A DNA stretch of 21,783 bases from a virus: the IMG/VR virus record IMGVR_UViG_3300027963_000377, positions 1 to 21,783 of that record; one strand, given 5' to 3'. The position numbers and the translations under genes were made by a program. Shown piece by piece: positions 1 through 7,482 of this stretch. Numbering within the stretch: position 1 is the stretch's first letter; each line of letters opens with the position of its first letter. The notes beneath the pieces were generated by a model, which was not told the origin of the DNA, did no database searches, and was given only the letters and a program-made list of their open reading frames with translations.

Positions 1-954
1 TGCATTGTCAGGGTCAGTACCGTTATAAACAATCACTTCACCCATGCTAGTTACAAATACTGCGTAGTCATCAACGCCTTGACCAGCATCTATAGTCCAA
101 GTACCCATTGCCTGCAAGAACCCTGAATTTCTAGCAATTCCACCAAACAACAACGGAGAAGCTGGGCCACTAACCGCATCTACACCTAAATACCAACAAT
201 CAAGACTGTTTTCTTGGGTGAAATATAAGCGATTTTTAAAAAGGTTTACATGAACAAAAGTGTTTGAATTTACGCCTGTAATAGCGTAATTAATAGTGTA
301 TGCGCCTACAACAGTAGCATTTGTAGCAGGGGCAGAAGCCATTGTGTAAGTAAATGTGCTTGCACCTGTTCTAGTAATAATAAATGTGCCGTTATATTGG
401 GCTGGGCTTGCACCTGCTACTGTAACTTGGTTTCCAGTTACTAAATTATGGGCAGTAGCAGTAGTGACGGTGGCGGTTAAATTGCCTGAACCGCCTCTAG
501 TAATAGTGCTTATTGTTTGGGCAGTTGCAGTAGTAGCAATACTGATCCAATTAGTACCATCATATAACTGGGCAGGATCGACACCATTAACGGCCACCAT
601 AAAGTGACCACCAGAATTGGTAATGTTGACATATTGAAACTTGTCATCTGTGATCGTTTTAACTGCAACGGCTGTAGTGCCTGAAGCATCATAAATAGCT
701 GTTCCAGCGGCCGCAAATAGCTTTTGATTGCTTACGCCTGCATAGTTCATCAAGGTATTAACTTGACCTGTTATGCCAGTAGAGAACCTTGTATAACCAA
801 GTCTTAGTTGAACGCTAGTAGGTGTAGGCCAAAAGTTATTTAAAACAACCGCATCCAATGGAGGCATATTGGCAATAGAATCTCTTGCGTTCCAACCACC
901 AATAGGCGCAGAAACACTAGCAGTTACAGCTTGTCTTTTTTGTGCGACTGCCAT
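1..954 (-). CDS. P22 gp10-like tail hub / packaged-DNA stabilisation protein (C-terminus beyond the window)
   Basis: The frame is open from an ATG at 954 to the left edge: 318 codons with no stop, so the C-terminus is missing. The N-terminus carries the GGWNARDSIANMPP segment (residues 19-32), and the protein continues as short beta-rich repeats (YAGVSNQKLFAAAG, FVHVNLFKNRLYF). This resembles gp10-type beta-propeller proteins that close the tail hub in P22-like phages. A GGAAG SD lies about 8 nt upstream of the ATG, inside the end of the adaptor gene, whose TAA is 2 nt away. Residues about 148-215 form a portable beta module (TATAHNLVTGNQVTVAGA ... YNGTF ... FTYT) that looks inserted into the propeller. 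The family call rests on remembered sequence character and on the position next to a gp4-like gene. It could instead be another propeller-type tail protein. Confidence 0.68.
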   Translation of the reverse strand, partial: MAVAQKRQAVTASVSAPIGGWNARDSIANMPPLDAVVLNNFWPTPTSVQLRLGYTRFSTGITGQVNTLMNYAGVSNQKLFAAAGTAIYDASGTTAVAVKTITDDKFQYVNITNSGGHFMVAVNGVDPAQLYDGTNWISIATTATAQTISTITRGGSGNLTATVTTATAHNLVTGNQVTVAGASPAQYNGTFIITRTGASTFTYTMASAPATNATVVGAYTINYAITGVNSNTFVHVNLFKNRLYFTQENSLDCWYLGVDAVSGPASPLLFGGIARNSGFLQAMGTWTIDAGQGVDDYAVFVTSMGEVIVYNGTDPDNA

Positions 955-956
955 AA

Positions 957-1862
957 TTAGCTTCCGTAACCAGTATCGGGAATATTTGCCCAACCAATCA
1001 ATACAGCACTTGGCTGTGGTGCAAAAGACAATGTTGCAGAACCTTTGTCATTAGCTTTGGCTACATTTAGATAGCGTGTGTAATCTTGTTGCAATGCAGT
1101 AGTATCAAAAGATTTAATTTGGAAGTATTTAAGTTTGGTCAACAATACAATAATTGCATCATCTAATACGGATGTATCGGTATCAACTGTAAAGCTGTTC
1201 TTAACTGCATTTGCGGCACTTCTGACCCAACCTTTTGAGCGATATTCAAAGCCTAAATACTCTAAGGTGTTATATGGTGGCCAGATTTCAAACTTATTAC
1301 CCAATATTCTCCAACGCACCCTTGGGCCAGTTGAAATATAACCTGATTTAAGCCATTGCCATTGCTGGGCATCTACTGGGCCAAGCATCTGCCAATGTTT
1401 TGTCTTATCCCAATGGGTATTATCGGTAATGGTTTCGTAATCAGGTGGCAAAGGGTAAATGGTCTGACTAAAAGTGACTGTTTGACCTATGGATGTTGCC
1501 GATGCTAGTTGACTTGTAGTCACGCTAGTTGCACTATTTACTGTTTCTACATAAGTATCTTGTGGAATACTTGTACCAACAATAGAGTAGTTGCTGTCCA
1601 AACCTACGGTACTAGGAATGTTAGTTAATAAATAAGACCCATTCAAAGTATCGCAGGTCGTGGTGATTGCGTTTGTATAAAACCTATATTCCAACTCCAA
1701 TGCCTGCCAATTGTGTTCCTTAATTAAGTCATACCCAGCACGATTCATCAACGCAAGAATTTGTTGCACATCTTGGTTGGTGTTTCCTGCTACATAAGTA
1801 GGTACGGCTAAGTTAAGTTCAGCGGTTACTTGCTGGACTAATGTAAGCATTGTTGATGACAT
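957..1862 (-). CDS. gp4-like head-to-tail adaptor (connector) protein
   Basis: 301 aa. The helical N-terminus (LTLVQQVTAELNL ... DVQQILALMNRAGYDLIKEH, residues 6-50) and the conserved NW/YRF region (51-61) resemble P22 gp4-type adaptors, which dock under the portal and join it to the tail. WRILGNKFEIWPPYN (184-198) and the helical C-terminal region (about 231-271) also fit. Residues about 68-133 look like a beta-rich insertion (IVGTSIPQDTYVETV) that a minimal adaptor would not need, and a similar module occurs in the tail fibre. The gene lies between a coiled-coil protein and the gp10-like gene, the position expected of an adaptor. The ATG at 1862 follows the previous stop by 1 nt, suggesting translational coupling. 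The functional class is likely; the exact family is not proven. Confidence 0.65.
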   Translation of the reverse strand: MSSTMLTLVQQVTAELNLAVPTYVAGNTNQDVQQILALMNRAGYDLIKEHNWQALELEYRFYTNAITTTCDTLNGSYLLTNIPSTVGLDSNYSIVGTSIPQDTYVETVNSATSVTTSQLASATSIGQTVTFSQTIYPLPPDYETITDNTHWDKTKHWQMLGPVDAQQWQWLKSGYISTGPRVRWRILGNKFEIWPPYNTLEYLGFEYRSKGWVRSAANAVKNSFTVDTDTSVLDDAIIVLLTKLKYFQIKSFDTTALQQDYTRYLNVAKANDKGSATLSFAPQPSAVLIGWANIPDTGYGS

Positions 1863-1863
1863 A

Positions 1864-2514
1864 TTAGGCTTCCTCTGTGGCTACCGTTTTCTGTTTACGG
1901 GGTTTCTTTTCACCAACAGCGGCAAGTATAGCGGCCATTTGATCCTGCATTTGAGCCAGCTTCGCATCTGTTTCTTGCTTCATTTTAGCAGTTTCTAAGT
2001 CTTTTTTGGCAAGTTCTTCTTTCAAAGCGTTAATTTCTTGTTCACGCTTGTCTGTTTCCGCAGAAGTTGTTGCCAGATTTAAAAATGCCTTTGCCTTATC
2101 GCGGAACGCATACGGTGACATTCCTGCCGCCATACCCATACGCTGTAATTGCTGATCTGACGCATTTGCAATAGATTCTACCGTGTGAAATTTCATTGCC
2201 CGTAGTTCTTCAGCTTGGCTTTTTGATACTAAAGGCCATTCTGATACAGGTGTTCCAACCACTTCTTCATCATTTGCGCCAACACGGTTCATATAGTTAG
2301 CCCATTGGATAGGGAAACGCTGTTTATGCTGTTGAAGTGCGTAAGTGTCAATTTCGGTAAGGGTATCGCCAGCAACGCAAATGTGTACAAAATCAAATTC
2401 TTTGTAAATTGGTCTGCCAGCCTCTAATGATTCTTGCTCTTGGTGTACGGGTTTTTTGTAAAAGCGTACTTGTAAGCGTGAATCTGCATTGTTTTCGTCT
2501 GAAGGTAAAGCCAT
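1864..2514 (-). CDS. Conserved phage protein with a helix-hairpin-helix-like segment and C-terminal coiled coil
   Basis: 216 aa, function not recognised. Residues 1-95 look globular (LQVRFYKKPV, FDFVHICVAGD). Residues about 98-147 (SKSQAEELRAMKFHTVESIA ... LQRMGMAAGMSPYAFRDKAK) have the look of a helix-hairpin-helix fold: two short helices around a small-residue turn, as in SAM/HhH-type DNA-contacting domains. Residues about 153-200 are a heptad-like K/E/Q-rich coiled coil, and the tail is basic. The gene follows the decoration-like gene and the terminator and precedes the adaptor, so a virion or head-completion role is plausible but only inferred. The SD is strong (AGGAG, about 9 nt before the ATG). 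No catalytic motif was seen. Confidence 0.75.
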   Translation of the reverse strand: MALPSDENNADSRLQVRFYKKPVHQEQESLEAGRPIYKEFDFVHICVAGDTLTEIDTYALQQHKQRFPIQWANYMNRVGANDEEVVGTPVSEWPLVSKSQAEELRAMKFHTVESIANASDQQLQRMGMAAGMSPYAFRDKAKAFLNLATTSAETDKREQEINALKEELAKKDLETAKMKQETDAKLAQMQDQMAAILAAVGEKKPRKQKTVATEEA

Positions 2515-2547
2515 TTTTAAATCTCCTAAGTAGTTAGGTAAAAGTTA

Positions 2548-2585
2548 AAAGAAAAAAGGGGTCAGCCTTTTGAGCCAACCCCCTG
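2548..2585 (-). terminator. Intrinsic terminator downstream of the capsid/decoration genes
   Basis: On the minus strand, GGGGTTGGCT (2582-2573) pairs with GGCTGACCCC (2567-2558) around a 5-nt loop. The stem has 10 pairs, including three G-T wobbles, and is followed directly by six T (2557-2552) and more T-rich sequence. This is a textbook Rho-independent terminator for leftward transcription leaving the decoration-like gene. Five T also flank the other side (2586-2590), so weak rightward termination is possible. No good promoter was seen between it and the next gene, so partial read-through is likely. Confidence 0.8.
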
Positions 2586-2615
2586 TTTTTACTACATTTT
2601 AGCGTTTTAAGCTAA

Positions 2616-2912
2616 TCAAACTGAAGCCTTGCTAAACCAGCCATAATCGCCTGATGCCATTGAAGCACCTGACAAATATGTGCCTGTCGCACCCAAAGTT
2701 ACTTGGAATGTTGAAGCGTTGATGATGCAAGTTGCGGCTGATGTGCCAATTGCTACAGCGGCTTGGGCAAAAACATAACGGAAACCGTCAGAACCAAACA
2801 CTTCAGCACCAGTAGGGCCAAAAGTTGGGACATTAGTTCCAGCAGAGTTTGCGTTTACTTGAGCGGTGTTATAAAGATCAACACCAGCTAAAGGGGTAAT
2901 GGTATATGCCAT
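2616..2912 (-). CDS. Small beta-rich protein, probable head decoration protein
   Basis: 98 aa, rich in Ala, Gly, Thr and Val, with no charged clusters, no membrane segment and no signal peptide. It begins MAYTITPLAGVDL, has GAEVFGSDGFRYVFAQA at residues 35-51 and ends SGDYGWFSK. This pattern recalls small proteins encoded right after the major capsid gene in many phages, where they decorate or stabilise capsids. It is the first gene downstream of the capsid gene and the last before a strong terminator, so it would be co-expressed with the capsid protein at high level. The SD (AAGGAA) is well spaced. The decoration role is inferred from size, composition and position rather than from a recognised domain. 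Confidence 0.6.
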   Translation of the reverse strand: MAYTITPLAGVDLYNTAQVNANSAGTNVPTFGPTGAEVFGSDGFRYVFAQAAVAIGTSAATCIINASTFQVTLGATGTYLSGASMASGDYGWFSKASV

Positions 2913-2955
2913 GATAATTCCTTTTCTATTAGTTAAGTTGAGTTAAAAGATTCAA

Positions 2956-3936
2956 TTAAGAACCTGTCAACACGCCTTGTAATTGAGCATTTGAAGTAGT
3001 CAAGTTACCAGCCCAACCGTATAACTTAACGATTGCATCTTGGTTGATTGACTGACGCTCGCCACCGATAGGAACGAAATTACGCTCTTTGTGTGGGCGG
3101 AAGAAGATGTAATTAGTGTTCAAGAAGTACATATACAATGCGTTTTCTTGAGCGCCAATACCACCACCTAATACCACATCAGCAGACATACCGCCACCGT
3201 AGAACTTCAATGATGCAAAGCCAGCCGCGCCTTCTTCAACACCAGCAATACGCTGAATAGCTTGCAATGAAGCAACATAGCGTGTGTATAGTGTGTTACC
3301 AGCAATAATCAGGTCAGTCTTATCAGTTCCACGAACGGACTTGATAGCGGCTGTTGTCATTGCGGCTTGGATCAAAGCGGATGTGTCAGCACCAGTTGTT
3401 GCTTGGTTTCTCCAGAACTCCCAGTTAGCACGATTAATGCCTCCGTAGGTTCCAGATGTAGGTGATGTAGAAATTGCGGCCGCTAGACCAGTAATGTTCT
3501 TACCACCATTACCTGTACCGTCACCATAAAGGTCGGTAGAGATACGGTTTAACAAGCGTGCTTCAGAAACTTGCATACGGCCATCTAACAGGTCGATGAT
3601 CGCCTCTTTGGAACTGTTTTGCAACATTTCTAAACCACTCATTGTTACGCTGTCAGCGTACTGAGTAATAGAATATTGAGCCGCAGAAATTGGGCTATCA
3701 GGAGTGATGTTTAATACTTCGTAGCCAGAGTAGCTGTTGGCGTTGTTAGTATTTGGATCGTTGTACATGATTTCTTCCAAGATAACATTACCGCCAGAAA
3801 ACGGGCGTACATTACCTTTAGAGTTCAATCGCTGTAGGATTGCGTTGTTTTGCGTTAAGTTGTCTGCCAATACTCCGCTACGGCTTTGAATGGTAGTAGC
3901 GATAATATCGGTGATTGCGCTATTTGCGAATGCCAT
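2956..3936 (-). CDS. Major capsid protein
   Basis: 326 aa. The sequence has the character of a phage coat protein: a helical N-terminal arm (IIATTIQSRSGVLADNLTQN), a region with GGNVILEEIMY at 48-58, conserved aromatic and Gly positions, MQVSEARLLNRISTDLYGDG (121-140), and a C-terminal domain with FFRPHKERNFVPIG followed by IVKLYGWAGNL. The HK97 fold is inferred from the family, not shown here. The gene lies directly downstream of the scaffold gene and upstream of the decoration-like gene, the classic order. The SD (AAAGGAAA) is strong and the start is unambiguous. This should be the most abundant virion protein. Confidence 0.88.
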   Translation of the reverse strand: MAFANSAITDIIATTIQSRSGVLADNLTQNNAILQRLNSKGNVRPFSGGNVILEEIMYNDPNTNNANSYSGYEVLNITPDSPISAAQYSITQYADSVTMSGLEMLQNSSKEAIIDLLDGRMQVSEARLLNRISTDLYGDGTGNGGKNITGLAAAISTSPTSGTYGGINRANWEFWRNQATTGADTSALIQAAMTTAAIKSVRGTDKTDLIIAGNTLYTRYVASLQAIQRIAGVEEGAAGFASLKFYGGGMSADVVLGGGIGAQENALYMYFLNTNYIFFRPHKERNFVPIGGERQSINQDAIVKLYGWAGNLTTSNAQLQGVLTGS

Positions 3937-3959
3937 GATATTTCCTTTATTAGATTAAG

Positions 3960-5057
3960 TTAAACCCGACCACCCTCTGCATCGGCTAAATTAGCCATCA
4001 GCAAGGATCGTCTATCCTTTGCATCTGCTTTACTCACTTGACCGCTAGGAGTAACGGATCGTGGACTAACCGCAGTTGCTTTAGCTTTTGCTACTTGCTG
4101 TGCCTTAGACGCTTGAGTGTTGGCTGATCTCAGGAGTTTTTCCTGCTCTAACTTAAACGCTTCGTCATTCATACGCACCGCTTTGGCATAAGCCGATTCT
4201 AGGTCTTGGGCTAAACCTCGCTCAAGTAATTGAGCCATATCTTCCCGTACCATTTCAAAGTGCGGAAAAGCCACTTTGTTGCTACTTACACGGCTGATTT
4301 CATTGGTCAACCGTGCATTTTCTTCTTGATCCCGTATCGCTGACAGTTGCTGAACTTGTTGCTGTGTAGCTTGAAGTTGTTGCATTAACTGCTGTTGATA
4401 AGGGTCTACATACGCCTGTTCTGGCATTTGTAAGCTATCTGAATTTAATTGTATTCCATAATCTTGTGCAAGTCTATGGAACATCTGCACCTTCTGATCG
4501 TAAGGCGCTTTAGACAGAACCATGTGGGCGCGGCCAAGATTATTGATCCAAGCAACAGGATGAATACCTTGTTGCTGTAACTCAGGTACAAAAGGGTTAA
4601 TAGCATCCGTCAATTGCCTAGCGTTATCAGCTTCAGCTTTGTAAGCGGATACGCCTTTTTTGTATTCAGCTTCGCGTTGGTTGGCATATTCAGCAAACTT
4701 AATAAATTCTTCTTTTTCTAAAGGTTTGCCATCTTGCATTTTATCCCAAACATCGCGGTACTCTTTTTTCCAAGTAGTAGGGCGCTTTACTTCTTCTTGA
4801 ACTTCATCAGTAGCTTCTGCCACCAGTTCAGGTTCTTCAACGGTATCGTCTTGGCTACTGGTTTCTTCCGACTTACCTTTGAAACGACCTTTTTCGTCAC
4901 GGTCGTTGCTTTCTTCAGGGCTGGCTTCTTCGCTTTCGGCTTGGATTGGATCGTCATTTACTTCAATCTCCTTTTCTACAGGGGCTTCTAAAGTGCCTTC
5001 TTCGGCTTGTTCTAAAGCGGCTTCAAGCATTTCTCTGCGGTCTAATTCTTCTGACAT
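3960..5057 (-). CDS. Scaffolding protein
   Basis: 365 aa, highly charged and mostly helical. Residues 1-90 are strongly acidic and disordered-looking (runs of E/D/S, RDEKGRFKGK). Residues about 115-150 and 215-250 are helical, the latter Q-rich (QQQLMQQLQATQQQVQQL). Residues 264-302 carry a segment I associate with phage scaffolds (FPHFEMVREDMAQLLERGL, then AYAKAV). The C-terminus is basic (SKAQQVAKAKATAV). Scaffolds direct procapsid assembly and commonly bind coat protein through a basic helical C-terminus. The gene is immediately upstream of the major capsid gene. No protease motif was seen, so a protease-scaffold fusion is unlikely. The ATG at 5057 has a weak AGGG SD. Confidence 0.82.
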   Translation of the reverse strand: MSEELDRREMLEAALEQAEEGTLEAPVEKEIEVNDDPIQAESEEASPEESNDRDEKGRFKGKSEETSSQDDTVEEPELVAEATDEVQEEVKRPTTWKKEYRDVWDKMQDGKPLEKEEFIKFAEYANQREAEYKKGVSAYKAEADNARQLTDAINPFVPELQQQGIHPVAWINNLGRAHMVLSKAPYDQKVQMFHRLAQDYGIQLNSDSLQMPEQAYVDPYQQQLMQQLQATQQQVQQLSAIRDQEENARLTNEISRVSSNKVAFPHFEMVREDMAQLLERGLAQDLESAYAKAVRMNDEAFKLEQEKLLRSANTQASKAQQVAKAKATAVSPRSVTPSGQVSKADAKDRRSLLMANLADAEGGRV

Positions 5058-5065
5058 GGTTTACC

Positions 5066-5464
5066 CTATCTGTAATTAAGTTTGGAATAAGTGATTTCCG
5101 CAATTTCACGCTTACGGGCTTCATGTTCTTTTCTGCTAAATTCGTGCGTTTTTTGCTGTGTTGGCACATCGTTACCTAATTCAATGCAGTTATTGCGTTT
5201 AAGGTTCTCACGGTGCTTAGAACGGCTAGATACCCATGTACCATCAGCCATGCTAATGTGGCCTGCAATGTCAGGAACTACCATAGGGGCTTCTTTTGGG
5301 GTCATATTTAGTTTGGCTTGCCACGCTTCTTCAGCTTCAGGCGTATTAAACGGAATATTCCAGTAAGCAAGGTACTTTTCCTTGTTATCATATTGCGTTG
5401 CATCATATTCTTCATGGTCAACCTTGCAATGTGGGCATTTAACGGTGACTTTGACTAAAGCCAT
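5066..5464 (-). CDS. Conserved phage protein with an N-terminal CPHC motif (head gene cluster)
   Basis: 132 aa, function unknown. CPHC at residues 10-13 looks like half of a zinc knuckle; the only other cysteine is the single C in NNCIEL, so a full four-Cys site is absent. The segment DIAGHISMADGTWVSSRSKH followed by RENLKRNNCIELGND resembles a stretch I recall in many phage proteins encoded near portal and scaffold genes. The C-terminal 40 residues are basic and helical. Its start codon overlaps the glycosyltransferase stop (TAATG at 5464) and its stop is 8 nt before the scaffold start, so all three are probably translated as a coupled unit. Confidence 0.7.
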   Translation of the reverse strand: MALVKVTVKCPHCKVDHEEYDATQYDNKEKYLAYWNIPFNTPEAEEAWQAKLNMTPKEAPMVVPDIAGHISMADGTWVSSRSKHRENLKRNNCIELGNDVPTQQKTHEFSRKEHEARKREIAEITYSKLNYR

Positions 5465-6369
5465 TACATTCTCCTTATTATTTCGGGTAATTGGTCGTAT
5501 TCATTTGGTCTAAGTAGGCAAATGCTGTCGTACCAACGGGCATTTTTCCATCTCCAGCAAACAAATTCTTCTTTTGGTAGCAAAACTACGCATTTCACGC
5601 CCAAAGCACCAGCAAGGTGAGCCGTTCCCGTGTCAACAGTAACAATTCCCTTCATAGCTTTCATGTGTGCAGCAGTTTTTACCCAATTTTGCTTCCAGCC
5701 ATCGTTGGGTAATGGGTGAAATAAGCCATCAGAATTAGGGTTTAAGCTGTAACAGTCATCCCCAACCAATTCAGCCATGTGTTCATGGGCAATTGACTTA
5801 ATGTAATACAAAGTTTGTTTAGATGCTTCCCAATTTACGCCAATTTTGGATGGAATATTGCTAGGTTGGGCGTGTAAATACCCTTCTGAACCTACAATTT
5901 TCTTGCGTGTTACTGGAAACATTGCTTTTACAATAGGGTGCGACAAAGAAATGTAATAAGGCAATGACATTGAACCAATCCAATAATCAGATTCATTGGC
6001 AACCCCTTCTAAACCGTTGCTAAACACATCTACAGCGTGTATTTGCCCTAAAAGGTAATGCAATGTACCTTCTTGCAAAACAACAACTTGTTTAGCCCCT
6101 AAAGCCTTTAATGCTGGCAAAAAACGGGCAAACATAATAATGTCACCAAAACCCTGTTCCATTTGTACTGTGATTGATTTACCCATTAGGGATTCACCTC
6201 TCCATACAGGCATTTTTAACGCAGGAGCATAGGGCTGGGCTTGCTTTGCAATTATTTCTGGATGCCAGCGGTATTCAAACTCCCTAAAACCAGCTTCATA
6301 GCGGCCAGCGTGTAGGTGTTCGTAAGCCTTCTTATATTCCGTGTGCGGATTTAATGTAAGAGCAGTAAT
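5464..6369 (-). CDS. GT9-like (TPR-type) glycosyltransferase; probable non-NUG (AUU) start
   Basis: This resembles the C-terminal glycosyltransferase domain of TPR-linked GT9/heptosyltransferase-type enzymes, which transfer sugars from nucleotide donors. Numbering from an ATT at 6369 (301 aa): AGRYEAGFREFEYRW (21-35), MPVWRGESLMGK (53-64), the Gly-rich EQGFGD loop (71-76), KIGVNWEA (175-182), VDTGTAHLAG (245-254, donor-binding region) and WRWKNARWYDS (272-282). The first ATG is at 6213 (249 aa), but the conserved AGRYEAGFREFEYRW block lies upstream in the same open frame, which runs back to a TGA at 6381-6379 without ATG, GTG, TTG or CTG. An ATT at 6369 has GAGG 7 nt upstream. The 3' end overlaps the next gene as TAATG. 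Likely targets are phage or host glycans. The fold is confident; the start is not. Confidence 0.72.
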   Translation of the reverse strand: MTALTLNPHTEYKKAYEHLHAGRYEAGFREFEYRWHPEIIAKQAQPYAPALKMPVWRGESLMGKSITVQMEQGFGDIIMFARFLPALKALGAKQVVVLQEGTLHYLLGQIHAVDVFSNGLEGVANESDYWIGSMSLPYYISLSHPIVKAMFPVTRKKIVGSEGYLHAQPSNIPSKIGVNWEASKQTLYYIKSIAHEHMAELVGDDCYSLNPNSDGLFHPLPNDGWKQNWVKTAAHMKAMKGIVTVDTGTAHLAGALGVKCVVLLPKEEFVCWRWKNARWYDSICLLRPNEYDQLPEIIRRM

Positions 6370-6821
6370 AGTGCGGCCTCATCGTCAAGTTCCTCTTGGC
6401 GTTTGGCTTCCATTACCCTAAGTTGCATCTCAATGTTTGCAACTTCTTGTCTGTAAGCTACTGCCGCAAGGATGTTATCCCGTTGTCTTTCAAGGTAGCT
6501 TATTGACCGTTGTAATTCTTCTGTTTCAGCTAACGGTATATCAGCTTTAACCTCTTGTTTTGATTGTACTTTAGTTTGCTTAACTTTTGCAATAGGTTGT
6601 GGATCAATCTGATCCTTGAAGGCTTGCTTGCGTGATGCGTTTGCATCTTTGGTTGCTTGCTCTAGCTTGCGTTGGCGGTCAGCTATTTTGTGCTGTAGCT
6701 TTTGTATTCTACGGAGTTCTTCCTTAGTCCAATGGCCGCCATCATCCCCACCTACGGGTTCTACATTGATTTGAAATGCGTTATTTTGAAACGCATTAGG
6801 CTGAAAAGCGGTTTGAAACAT
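6351..6821 (-). CDS. Phage protein with N-terminal NAFQ repeats and a coiled coil
   Basis: 156 aa. The N-terminus is a short tandem motif, FQTAFQPNAFQNNAFQI (residues 2-18), which I recognise from small phage proteins encoded near tail-fibre genes. The rest is helical and charged: residues about 32-75 and 100-148 look like coiled coils (ELRRIQKLQHKIADRQRKLE; EELQRSISYLERQRDN). It ends in five leucines and a histidine. The start overlaps the preceding stop as TAATG at 6821. The last about 19 nt overlap the conserved upstream part of the glycosyltransferase frame, which lies in the -1 frame. The function is unknown; the repeats suggest a virion peptide or binding motif, but that is speculation. 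Confidence 0.72.
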   Translation of the reverse strand: MFQTAFQPNAFQNNAFQINVEPVGGDDGGHWTKEELRRIQKLQHKIADRQRKLEQATKDANASRKQAFKDQIDPQPIAKVKQTKVQSKQEVKADIPLAETEELQRSISYLERQRDNILAAVAYRQEVANIEMQLRVMEAKRQEELDDEAALLLLLH

Positions 6822-7186
6822 TAGGTAACTTCAACCCAAGATATAGTGGCCTCATTCCATGTGTATTGCTTGCCGTCTGCTGGATAAGGTATTGGTGATT
6901 CCCATGTCCAAGTGATGTTATTTAGTACCCAACTTGCGTATGGTTGTGCGGCATAAAACACATCATCAGCTTGGTCATAAGTGTAACCAATACCAGCATA
7001 ATTACCACGCAAAGGTATGCCGCCATCAGGCTTTCCATCAGAGCCATAATGGACATTTCCTTTTGTGTTGTAGCTGGTCTGTATCCAATCGCCAGAACTT
7101 GAATCCACAAATGTATCAAAAAAGTCAGGTTCAGCAACAATAACTTGCGTTACTTTACCATCGACTACTTTTGCAAAATGGCCCAT
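6821..7186 (-). CDS. Conserved phage hypothetical protein (cyanophage-type MGHFAKV family)
   Basis: 121 aa. It starts MGHFAKVVDGKVTQVIVAEP and contains WIQTSYNTKGNVHYG, LRGNYAGIGYTYD, QPYASWVLN and a closing YTWNEATISWVEVT. This arrangement resembles small proteins encoded repeatedly near structural genes in cyanophage and other aquatic phage genomes. The protein is rich in aromatic residues and probably all-beta. The function is unknown; its place just after the tail fibre suggests a virion or adhesin-associated part. The SD (AGGAG) is good, the ATG at 7186 is clear, and the stop overlaps the next start as TAATG. Confidence 0.75.
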   Translation of the reverse strand: MGHFAKVVDGKVTQVIVAEPDFFDTFVDSSSGDWIQTSYNTKGNVHYGSDGKPDGGIPLRGNYAGIGYTYDQADDVFYAAQPYASWVLNNITWTWESPIPYPADGKQYTWNEATISWVEVT

Positions 7187-7199
7187 GTAAATCTCCTAA

Positions 7200-7472
7200 T
7201 TAAGCGTCTACTGCGCCTGCGTACTGTGTCAAAGTCTTTAATACACCATAAATAGCTGGCATTAAATCGCCTTTTAAATCTTCCAAATTGATGTAGTGAC
7301 TATCTTCTTTGATTGTGTTGGCATTTGCATGACGCATATCTTCGTTGTGATACACCTGTACCTGAACTTGAATTGCACCACCGCCAGCCCTAAAAAAATT
7401 ACCTACTTTGGCATAAGCAGTAGTAACTTCTTCATGGTTTGTAGGATTGACTGCTGTAATTTTTAAAGCCAT
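7200..7472 (-). CDS. Small conserved phage protein downstream of the tail fibre
   Basis: 90 aa, function not recognised. It starts MALKITAVNPTNHEEVTTAYAKV, has a central beta-rich stretch with alternating hydrophobics (AIQVQVQVYHNED), and a helical end (LMPAIYGVLKTLTQYAGAV). It contains no cysteine and no membrane segment. A very good SD (AAGGAG, 6-7 nt) overlaps the tail-fibre stop codon, so translation is probably coupled to the fibre. Size and position suggest a fibre-associated or chaperone-like accessory factor, but nothing in the sequence proves this. Confidence 0.7.
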   Translation of the reverse strand: MALKITAVNPTNHEEVTTAYAKVGNFFRAGGGAIQVQVQVYHNEDMRHANANTIKEDSHYINLEDLKGDLMPAIYGVLKTLTQYAGAVDA

Positions 7473-7482
7473 TTGATTCTCC

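Noticed and set aside
6351-6381. Programmed -1 frameshift joining the 156-aa protein to the glycosyltransferase
   Set aside because: The frames have the right relation, but no X-XXY-YYZ heptamer or downstream pseudoknot was evident by eye; an AUU start with a spaced GAGG is simpler.
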